Below are positions 57,462 to 64,000 of a stretch of 64,000 bases of DNA, in pieces. The notes under the pieces are model-generated. The model saw nothing but the letters and a program-made list of their open reading frames with translations, did no database searches and was not told where the DNA came from. This DNA comes from Pararobbsia silviterrae. GTDB lineage: Bacteria > Pseudomonadota > Gammaproteobacteria > Burkholderiales > Burkholderiaceae. Every line of letters starts with the position of its first letter. The first letter of the stretch is position 1. The translations under genes were made by a program, and so were the position numbers. Location of the stretch: the NCBI RefSeq assembly GCF_003628125.1, contig NZ_RBZU01000001.1:651697-715696 (forward strand), in the 5' to 3' direction.

Positions 57462-58326
57462 CGGCCAGTCGGTGGGTCGGCTCCGGATCGCGGTGGACCA
57501 GGAGCATATGAATCTGTCGCGCGTCGCCGCGCAGGATTTCGAACGTCAGATCGTCGATCTTGACGGCCTCGCCGCGATGCGGGACGCGCCCGAACCGATG
57601 CGTGACGAGACCGCCGATCGTGTCGACCTCGTCGTCGCTATAGTGCGTGCCGAATACGTCGTTGAATTGACTGATCTCGGTCAACGCGCGCACACGGTAC
57701 GCGCCGTTCGGCGAGACGATGATGTTGTCCTCTTCCTCGTCGAAGTCGTATTCGTCCTCGATATCGCCGACGATCTGTTCGAGCACGTCCTCGATCGTGA
57801 TGAGCCCCGCGACGCCGCCGTACTCGTCGACCACGATCGCGATGTGGTTCCGGTTCACGCGAAAGTCGTGGAGCAGCACATTGAGTCGCTTCGATTCGGG
57901 AATGAATACCGCGGGCCGCAGCATGCCGCGCACGTCGAATTCATCCTCCGCGTAGAAGCGCAGCAGGTCTTTCGCGAGCAGAATCCCGATCACGTTGTCG
58001 CGGTTGCCTTCGAACACGGGATAGCGCGAGTGCGCTTGTTCGAGCACGTACGGGATGAAGTCCTCGGGCTTGTCGGCGATGTTGATCGCGTCCATTTGCG
58101 CGCGGGGCACCATGATGTCGCGCGCGCAGAGCTCCGCGACCTGGAACACACCTTCGATCATCGACAGCGAATCGGCGTCGATCAGATTGCGGCTATGCGC
58201 GTCCTGAAGCACTTCGAGCAATTCGGCGCGAGATTCGGGCTCGGGGGAAATCAGATCGGTGACACGCTCGAGAAGCGAGCGCTTTTTTTCAGGAAAACGT
58301 CGACTGGGAGGCTGGGGGTCGTTCAT
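57439..58326 (-). CDS. corC: HlyC/CorC-family CBS-domain protein
   Basis: Cytoplasmic protein of 295 residues with paired CBS domains at about 60-185 (DIMVPRAQMDAINI; VDEYGGVAGLITIEDVLEQI) and a CorC_HlyC domain at 200-285. The family is linked to magnesium and cobalt handling. The ATG at 58326 gives MNDPQPPSRRFPEKKRSLLE; an ATG at 58377 is less likely. It overlaps the lnt start, a conserved corC-lnt pair. Confidence 0.94.
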   Translation of the reverse strand: MNDPQPPSRRFPEKKRSLLERVTDLISPEPESRAELLEVLQDAHSRNLIDADSLSMIEGVFQVAELCARDIMVPRAQMDAINIADKPEDFIPYVLEQAHSRYPVFEGNRDNVIGILLAKDLLRFYAEDEFDVRGMLRPAVFIPESKRLNVLLHDFRVNRNHIAIVVDEYGGVAGLITIEDVLEQIVGDIEDEYDFDEEEDNIIVSPNGAYRVRALTEISQFNDVFGTHYSDDEVDTIGGLVTHRFGRVPHRGEAVKIDDLTFEILRGDARQIHMLLVHRDPEPTHRLADATDEER

Positions 58327-58575
58327 GTTTCGGCCGTCCCGGGCAAGGCCGGCGCGCTGTATCGGAATGCACAGCATACACCATGGTCATGACACGCACG
58401 GACCGGCGCGGGATCGCGTCCGATGGATCGTCCGAGGGCCGCGCGCATCGAGTCGGACCCTCATGGGCGCACGTCTTTTTTCGCTGTACCATGCGCGGCT
58501 GCGGATCGCGCAGCGCGGTCGAAACGGGCATCGGCCCGGCACGCCAGGGGCCGGGCATTACGGGGAACGCAGGGA

Positions 58576-59163
58576 ATGTCGGACGAATTCGAAGTACACG
58601 GACCGCACGATCATGCGGTCGAGCATGCCGCCGAACATGCGGCGCACGGCAGCGATGCGATGGCGTCGCGCGTCGCGGTCATGACGGCCGTGCTCGCCAC
58701 GGTGGGCGCGATGGTGTCGTACCAGAGCGGCAACGCCGAGAATCTCGCGCTTTACTATAAAAACGAGGCCGCCATCCGGAAGACCGAGGCGGCGAATCAA
58801 TGGGCCTACTATCAGGCCAAGGGCGAAAAGCAGAATCTCGCGGAGCTCGGCGCGCAACTCGCCGCGAACGATCCGAAGGGCGCCGCGCATTTCGCCTCCG
58901 AGGCCGCGCGCTACAAGTCCGAGAAGGAAGTCATCCTCAAGCAGGCCGAGACGCTCGAAGCGGAAGTCAAAGCCGCCGACGAGCAAAGCGAAGGTCTGCT
59001 GCATCGTCATCATCGATGGGCGCAATCGATGATGGTCGTGCAGATCTCGATCGCGCTCGCCGCGATCACGCTGCTCGTGCGCAAGTCCTGGCTCCAGTTC
59101 TGTACCTATGGCGCCGCCGCGACGGGTATCGTGCTCGGCGGGCTCGCGCTGCTGGGTGTCTAG
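58576..59163 (+). CDS. DUF4337-like membrane protein
   Basis: Protein of 195 residues resembling DUF4337. A His-rich start (VHGPHDHAVEHAAEHAAH) is followed by a hydrophobic helix (VAVMTAVLATVGAMVSYQSG, about 29-50). A long charged helical region with coiled-coil character spans about 55-145, and two C-terminal transmembrane helices follow (148-168, 173-195). Function unknown. The ATG at 58576 follows CAGGGA. It is the only plus-strand gene between surrounding minus-strand genes. Confidence 0.82.
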   Translation: MSDEFEVHGPHDHAVEHAAEHAAHGSDAMASRVAVMTAVLATVGAMVSYQSGNAENLALYYKNEAAIRKTEAANQWAYYQAKGEKQNLAELGAQLAANDPKGAAHFASEAARYKSEKEVILKQAETLEAEVKAADEQSEGLLHRHHRWAQSMMVVQISIALAAITLLVRKSWLQFCTYGAAATGIVLGGLALLGV

Positions 59164-59182
59164 GCGGACGCGGCACGCCGGC

Positions 59183-60064
59183 TCAGGTGCATCGCTTGAG
59201 CAGCGCTTCGAGCGCGAGGTCCGGCATGCCGCATTCGCGTAACGCGGTCACGGTCCGCGCGACATAGTCGTGTGTCGTGCCGTAGCGGCCCGACGCGCAC
59301 TCGAACACATGCCGGATCATCGCGTCGTCGAGCTTGCCCGTGTAAGTCAGCGCGTCGCGACGCATCACGAATGAGAGCGCCTTGACGCGCCGTCCGTCGA
59401 GCAACGAGCAGTTGAGCCAGGCGGGGCGATACGACCCCATCGCCATTTCGCGTTTCCAGAGCGCTTCGAGATGCGGCATCGCGCCGCGGCCCTCGATCTT
59501 GAACGCCATGCCCGGACACGAGCCGCCGCGGTCGAGCGCAAGGACGAGGCCGGGCACATCGGGCGTACCCCGGTTCACGCGCGACCACAGATAGAGTCCC
59601 CGGTGGTAGCCATGCACGCGTGCGCGCACGCTTTCGAGCGCGGGCATGCCGGGATTCCAGATCAACGAGCCATACCCGAACAGCCATAGATCGGTCTGTC
59701 CGTCCCAGTGCGAGAACGTCTGCGCGAGCGAGGCCGCGAGTTCGGATTCGCTCAGATGGCGCGCTTCGCCGAGAAACGGCGGATAGCCCTCGCAGCAAGG
59801 CGGCACGTGCGTAGGCTGAACGTGCGTATTCGGTGCGCGGTCGAGCGGGCCGCCGGCATCGGATTGAGCGAGCCGCCCCGGCTCAGCGGGTCGATCGAGT
59901 GGAGCAGGATGCGCGGCTTGGCCGTGCCGAGCGGTGGGATCGGCGGGCGCGTCGGGCCCGGTCGGTTGCGCGGCGCGCTCGGGCGGATCGATCGGATCGC
60001 GCGTATCGCCGGGAGTTGACGGATTCGACTTCGATTCGTCATCGGACGGGGCGCGCGGCGTCAT
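59183..60064 (-). CDS. ChaC-like gamma-glutamylcyclotransferase
   Basis: Protein of 293 residues. The ChaC/gamma-glutamylcyclotransferase domain begins near residue 120 with WLFGYGSLIWNPG and continues through VHGYHRGLYLWSRVNRGTPD and PGLVLALDRGGSCPG. ChaC enzymes degrade glutathione to 5-oxoproline and Cys-Gly. The first 90 or so residues are Pro/Asp/Ala-rich and probably disordered, so a later start is possible. It lies directly downstream of ybeY. Confidence 0.88.
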   Translation of the reverse strand: MTPRAPSDDESKSNPSTPGDTRDPIDPPERAAQPTGPDAPADPTARHGQAAHPAPLDRPAEPGRLAQSDAGGPLDRAPNTHVQPTHVPPCCEGYPPFLGEARHLSESELAASLAQTFSHWDGQTDLWLFGYGSLIWNPGMPALESVRARVHGYHRGLYLWSRVNRGTPDVPGLVLALDRGGSCPGMAFKIEGRGAMPHLEALWKREMAMGSYRPAWLNCSLLDGRRVKALSFVMRRDALTYTGKLDDAMIRHVFECASGRYGTTHDYVARTVTALRECGMPDLALEALLKRCT

Positions 60065-60078
60065 GATCGAGGTCCGGT

Positions 60079-60543
60079 TCACACTTCCTTGTACGGGTCC
60101 GGAAAGCCGAGCGTGCCGAGCACGTCGGTCTCGATCCCTTCCATTTCGTTCGCCTCGTCCTCGTCTTCGTGGTCGTAGCCTTGCGCATGCAGCACGCCGT
60201 GCACGATCAGGTGCGCGTAGTGCGCTTCGAGCGGCTTGCCTTGCTCGCGTGCCTCGCGTTCGACGACGGGGCAGCACAGTACGATGTCGCCCGTGACGGG
60301 ATCGTCCTCCGACTCCGCGTAGGCGAACGTCAGGACGTTGGTCGCATAGTCCTTGCCGCGATAGCCGCGATTGAGCGCGCGGCCTTCGTCGGCGTCGACG
60401 AAGCGCAAGGTCAGTTCGGCATCGGCGAACAGCGTCGCCTTGACCCAGCGCATGACGGTCGCGCGCGGCAGCACCGCCTTGTGTTCGGGGAACGCCTTCG
60501 TCGCGAACTGCAGCGAAAGCGTCAGGTGCGGTGCGTTCGCCAT
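60079..60543 (-). CDS. ybeY: endoribonuclease YbeY
   Basis: Metal-dependent endoribonuclease of 154 residues for 16S rRNA maturation and ribosome quality control. The zinc motif is [18 protein letters not shown] (three histidines). The upstream family segment is [18 protein letters not shown]. Its start touches the phoH stop (one-base overlap), part of miaB-phoH-ybeY. Confidence 0.96.
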   Translation of the reverse strand: MANAPHLTLSLQFATKAFPEHKAVLPRATVMRWVKATLFADAELTLRFVDADEGRALNRGYRGKDYATNVLTFAYAESEDDPVTGDIVLCCPVVEREAREQGKPLEAHYAHLIVHGVLHAQGYDHEDEDEANEMEGIETDVLGTLGFPDPYKEV

Positions 60544-61700
60544 CAGGCGGAGCCCTGCTGCGGCGACGTGTCCCGGCCGGACACGGCATGACGGCCGCCG
60601 CGATAGCCGCGGCCCTCGCGTTCGCCTCGCGCGTCGCCGTGCGGGTCGGCATCGTTGGCGTGCTGCGCCTGATGCAGCTCGTATGCGTCGACGATCCGCG
60701 CGACGAGCGGATGGCGGACGACGTCCGCGCTCGAGAATCGCGTCATCGCGATGCCTCGGACCTTCTGAAGCACTTCCTGCGCCTCGATGAGGCCGCTTTT
60801 CTGGCCGCGCGGCAGATCGATCTGCGTCGTATCGCCCGTCACGACCGCCTTCGAGCCGAAGCCGATCCGCGTGAGGAACATCTTCATCTGTTCGGGCGTC
60901 GTGTTCTGCGCCTCGTCGAGAATGATGAACGCGTGATTCAGCGTGCGGCCGCGCATGTACGCTAGCGGCGCGACCTCGATCATCTGGCGTTCGAACATCT
61001 TCGCGGTCTTGTCGAAGCCGAGCAGATCGTAGAGTGCGTCGTAGAGCGGGCGAAGATACGGATCGACCTTCTGAGACAGATCGCCCGGCAGGAAGCCGAG
61101 CCGCTCGCCGGCCTCGACCGCGGGACGCGTGAGCACGATGCGCTTGACCTGATCGCGCTCGAGCGCGTCGACCGCGCAGGCCACGGCGAGATAGGTCTTG
61201 CCCGTGCCCGCGGGGCCGATGCCGAACGTCACGTCGTGCGCGAGCACGTTTTTCAGGTATTCGCGTTGCGCAGGCGTGCGGCCGCGCAAATCGGAGCGAC
61301 GCGTATACAGCGTCGGCGCGCCTTCGTCGGCTTCGCCGTCGGGCGCGTCGAACGGGTGGTCCGGGTCGTTGTCGGCTGCGGCGGGTTCGCGCTCGCGCGG
61401 CTTGAAGTCGGGGTGGCGCGTGCGCGGATCGAGCGACGCATGGCGCGACTCGACGAGCGCGAGCTGAACGTCGTCGACCGACAGCGGGTCGCGCGCGCGG
61501 TTATAGAAGTTTTCGAGCGCCGAGATCGCGACGCGCGCCGCATGGCCGCGCACGGTCATCCGGTGGCCGCGTCGCGTGATCGTTACGTCGAGCGCCTGTT
61601 CGATCTGACGCAGATTCTCGTCGAGCGGGCCGCAGAGGTTGGCGAGTCGCGCGTTGTCGTCCTTCGGCGCGGTGAATTCGAGGTGCGGGATCGGCTTCAT
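60543..61700 (-). CDS. PhoH-like ATPase
   Basis: PhoH/YbeZ-type P-loop ATPase of 385 residues. Walker A is [14 protein letters not shown], with [19 protein letters not shown], and Walker B is [14 protein letters not shown]. It is thought to act with YbeY in RNA processing. An acidic linker lies at about 100-130, and the last 40 residues are His/Gly/Arg-rich. It overlaps miaB by 4 bases. Confidence 0.94.
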   Translation of the reverse strand: MKPIPHLEFTAPKDDNARLANLCGPLDENLRQIEQALDVTITRRGHRMTVRGHAARVAISALENFYNRARDPLSVDDVQLALVESRHASLDPRTRHPDFKPREREPAAADNDPDHPFDAPDGEADEGAPTLYTRRSDLRGRTPAQREYLKNVLAHDVTFGIGPAGTGKTYLAVACAVDALERDQVKRIVLTRPAVEAGERLGFLPGDLSQKVDPYLRPLYDALYDLLGFDKTAKMFERQMIEVAPLAYMRGRTLNHAFIILDEAQNTTPEQMKMFLTRIGFGSKAVVTGDTTQIDLPRGQKSGLIEAQEVLQKVRGIAMTRFSSADVVRHPLVARIVDAYELHQAQHANDADPHGDARGEREGRGYRGGRHAVSGRDTSPQQGSA

Positions 61701-63058
61701 GCGGCCTGATCGTCGCGCAGCGCGATCACACCGCGCAGCGAGTGCGGATACGCATGGTTGATTTCGATATCGATCATCTGTCCGATCAGTCGCGAATGCG
61801 ATGCAAGGGGCGCCGGGAAATTGACGACGCGATTGTTTTCCGTGCGGCCCGCGAGTTCGGTCGGATCCTTGCGCGACGGACCTTCGACGAGCACGCGCTC
61901 GATCTTGCCGACCATCGACTGGCTGATCTTGAGCACGTTCGCGTCGATCGTGGCCTGGAGGATTTGCAGGCGTCGCAGCTTGACGTCGTGCGGGGTGTCG
62001 TCGGCGAGATTCGCGGCCGGCGTACCGGGGCGCGGACTATAGATAAACGAATAGCTCGTGTCGTATTCCATCTCGTGCACGAGCGCCATGAGCTTGTCGA
62101 AGTCGGCATCCGTCTCGCCGGGGAAGCCGACGATGACATCGGTCGACAACGCGAGGTCGGGACGGATCGCGCGAAGCTTGCGCACGATCGACTTGTATTC
62201 GAGCACCGTGTAGCCGCGTTTCATCGCCATGAGCACGCGATCGGAGCCGTGCTGGACCGGCAGGTGCAGGTGGCTCACGAGCTTCGGCACTTTCGCGTAC
62301 GTGTCGATGAGCCGTTGCGTGAATTCCTTCGGATGCGATGTCGTATAGCGGATGCGCTCGATGCCGGGAATATCGGCGACATATTCGACGAGCATCGCGA
62401 AATCGGCGATTTCGCTTGACCCGTCGCCGAAGCTGCCGCGATAGGCGTTGACGTTCTGGCCGAGCAATGTGACCTCGCGTACGCCCTGGTCGGCGAGCCC
62501 CGCGATTTCGGCGAGGACATCGGGCAGCGGCCGAGAAACTTCATCGCCGCGCGTGTAGGGCACGACGCAGTAGCTGCAGAACTTGCTGCAGCCTTCCATG
62601 ATCGAGACGAACGCGGTCGGGCCTTCGACCTTGGCGGGCGGCAGATGATCGAACTTTTCGATTTCGGGGAAGCTGATATCGACTTGCGATCGGCCCGTTT
62701 CGCGGCGCTTGTGGATCATCGCGGGCAGGCGATGGAGCGTTTGCGGACCGAAGACGAGGTCGACGTAGGGTGCGCGCGAAATGATCGCGGCGCCTTCCTG
62801 ACTCGCGACGCAGCCGCCGACGCCGATCACGAGGTCGGGATTCGCTTCCTTGAGCGCGCGCACGCGGCCGAGGTCGGAGAACACTTTCTCCTGGGCCTTT
62901 TCGCGGACCGAGCACGTGTTGAACAGGATGACGTCCGCATCGTCGGGCGTATCCGTCTTGACGAGACCTTCGGCGCTACCGAGCACGTCGACCATCTTGT
63001 CGGAGTCGTACTCGTTCATCTGGCAGCCGAAAGTCTTCACATAAACTTTCTTGGGCAT
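61697..63058 (-). CDS. miaB: tRNA-2-methylthio-N6-isopentenyladenosine synthase MiaB
   Basis: Radical-SAM methylthiotransferase of 453 residues that modifies A37 of tRNAs. N-terminal auxiliary-cluster cysteines are in [18 protein letters not shown] and [10 protein letters not shown]. The radical-SAM cluster is [17 protein letters not shown], and the TRAM domain is C-terminal (about 380-445). It is the first gene of miaB-phoH-ybeY. Confidence 0.97.
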   Translation of the reverse strand: MPKKVYVKTFGCQMNEYDSDKMVDVLGSAEGLVKTDTPDDADVILFNTCSVREKAQEKVFSDLGRVRALKEANPDLVIGVGGCVASQEGAAIISRAPYVDLVFGPQTLHRLPAMIHKRRETGRSQVDISFPEIEKFDHLPPAKVEGPTAFVSIMEGCSKFCSYCVVPYTRGDEVSRPLPDVLAEIAGLADQGVREVTLLGQNVNAYRGSFGDGSSEIADFAMLVEYVADIPGIERIRYTTSHPKEFTQRLIDTYAKVPKLVSHLHLPVQHGSDRVLMAMKRGYTVLEYKSIVRKLRAIRPDLALSTDVIVGFPGETDADFDKLMALVHEMEYDTSYSFIYSPRPGTPAANLADDTPHDVKLRRLQILQATIDANVLKISQSMVGKIERVLVEGPSRKDPTELAGRTENNRVVNFPAPLASHSRLIGQMIDIEINHAYPHSLRGVIALRDDQAA

Positions 63059-63409
63059 ACTTCGTTCGCCGTTCGCAGTGGTTAACCTGGGGGCGGATAT
63101 CGGGGGAAAGACGGAATTATAGACCTTTCGGCTTCCGCGGCTGTATGGACGGAATGGGGGCGGATCCGGCGTTCGGTGTGCCGTGTGCGAGGTCGCAATG
63201 CGGTGCGGCGTTCCGGTGGGCTAGCCAGGCCGGGCGTGGTCCGGTGCTCGGCGGGGCGGGGCGCGGGGCGGGCGTGGCAAGGCGAGCTTCGGCGTTGCGA
63301 TCGGGCCGACACGGGGTCCGATTCGGTATCGGCCCCCGTGCGGGTGGACAGGGTTGGTGGACAAGGCCGGCATCGGTGAGCGACGCCAACACGATGCACT
63401 CGGTCGGTA
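63059..63409. other. intergenic region upstream of miaB
   Basis: No credible gene. A perfect minus-strand -10 hexamer TATAAT lies at 63116-63121, about 60 bases before miaB, but the -35 position is poor. The rest is very G-rich on the plus strand (repeated GGGGC and GCGGG blocks around 63235-63275), with no clear terminator. Confidence 0.5.
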
Positions 63410-64000
63410 TCAGGGCATCGGCTGGTGTTGCTGCGTGATCGCCTTGGCGACCATGATGGTCGTGTCCCAATGTGACATCACGAAGCCGCCGACCGAAATC
63501 GCGACGGCGCCCATAAGCGTCGCGAGTTGTACCTTTTGCGCGACCGGGGAGAGCCGTCTGTCGACGGCGTCGATGCGCGCGTTGACGTCGTCGAAGCGCG
63601 CATGGATCCGCGCGAAGCACAGATTCATCGTCTCAAGTCGCGCATCGCCTTTCTCGAAGCATTGATCGGTCTTTTCGAAGCGTTGACCGATTCTGCCGAA
63701 GTGCATATCGACTTGGTCGAAGCGTCGATCGACGTGCCTGAATCGATCGTCCAGCAGGTCGATCCGTTGACCGACGTGATCGATGCGCACGCCGAGATCG
63801 AGTTTGACCTCATCGATGCGATGGCTCAAGCCGTCGACGCGCTCGTTCAAGACGTCGACGCGGGTGTTCAATCCATCGAACTGCTCGTTCAAGACATCGA
63901 CACGGATGCTCAAGCCGTCGACGCGCTCATTCAAGACATCGAAGCGGGTGCTCAAGCCGTCGACGCGCTCATTCAAGACATCGAAGCGGGTGCTCAAGCC
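63410..64000 (-). CDS. tail-anchored coiled-coil repeat protein (5' end outside window)
   Basis: The frame is open to the window edge, so the start is missing. At least 195 codons are visible. The N-terminal side consists of tandem 14-residue (two-heptad) units, LSTRFDVLNERVDG and variants, grading into degenerate heptads (RIDHVGQRIDLLDDRF). A single hydrophobic helix near the C-terminus (VQLATLMGAVAISVGGFVMS) is followed by a short tail. It resembles Bdr/DUF1640-style coiled-coil membrane proteins in layout only. Function unknown. Confidence 0.75.
   Translation of the reverse strand, partial: GLSTRFDVLNERVDGLSTRFDVLNERVDGLSIRVDVLNEQFDGLNTRVDVLNERVDGLSHRIDEVKLDLGVRIDHVGQRIDLLDDRFRHVDRRFDQVDMHFGRIGQRFEKTDQCFEKGDARLETMNLCFARIHARFDDVNARIDAVDRRLSPVAQKVQLATLMGAVAISVGGFVMSHWDTTIMVAKAITQQHQPMP
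63908..64000 (-). repeat. 42-bp coding tandem repeat
   Basis: The same 9-base landmark GCTCAAGCC recurs at 63908, 63950 and 63992, exactly 42 bases apart. The intervening sequence is nearly identical and encodes the 14-residue heptad pair. Diverged copies continue to about 63825. The array runs off the window end. Confidence 0.9.

Overview
The window is a G+C-rich bacterial chromosome segment (about two thirds G+C by eye). It is almost entirely core genome. Protein content and gene order place it in the Burkholderiales, most likely Burkholderiaceae near Burkholderia/Paraburkholderia. The pointers are aspS-nudB-clsB, the TetR/acyl-CoA dehydrogenase/FadB-like/thiolase block, rplM-rpsI-erpA-anmK, tyrS-dtd-gpm, the long minus-strand run amgK-murU-pepP-ubiH-dusB-fis-purH-ruvC-ruvA-ruvB, the divergent lptD-surA-pdxA-ksgA operon, and miaB-phoH-ybeY...corC-lnt-glyQ-glyS-gmhB-plsC. 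The placement rests on recalled family sequences and synteny, not on a search. I saw no insertion sequence, CRISPR array, tRNA, rRNA or prophage.

Layout. 1-4.3 kb: aspS, a broken Abi-like gene with a sigma-54-like promoter sequence, nudB and clsB. 4.5-11.6 kb: a TetR regulator and a fatty-acid beta-oxidation cluster. 11.6-13 kb: divergent fdhD and a nitrate-reductase-associated protein, both suggesting molybdoenzyme maturation. 13.2-21.3 kb: a PAS-GGDEF-EAL protein, a hotdog thioesterase, an Atm1-type ABC exporter, a LysR regulator and glutamate dehydrogenase. 21.5-25.8 kb: an amidotransferase, pyrC, rnpB and osmC, with four short-unit tandem repeat arrays, and a candidate small RNA with its own promoter, three stem-loops and exposed anti-Shine-Dalgarno CCUCC motifs. 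25.8-31.4 kb: rplM-rpsI, erpA, anmK, tyrS-dtd-gpm. 31.5-41.6 kb: ten minus-strand genes for Holliday-junction processing, purine synthesis, Fis, tRNA modification, ubiquinone hydroxylation, proline peptidase and MurNAc salvage. 41.8-47.7 kb: lptD-surA-pdxA-ksgA. 47.7-63.1 kb: a CNNM/CBS protein, glyoxalase I, a YgjP-type metallopeptidase, plsC, gmhB, glyS/glyQ, lnt, corC, a DUF4337-like protein, ChaC, ybeY, phoH and miaB. 63.4 kb to the end: the C-terminal part of a membrane-tailed coiled-coil protein built on 42-bp tandem repeats.

How the genes work together. AnmK, AmgK and MurU are three steps of peptidoglycan amino-sugar recycling. LptD, SurA, Lnt, PlsC and GmhB all build the outer envelope. 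The TetR cluster encodes every enzyme for a turn of beta-oxidation. The item most worth follow-up is the candidate anti-SD small RNA at 25,210-25,338. Next are the Abi remnant, the intergenic tandem repeats and the repeat-built coiled-coil gene.
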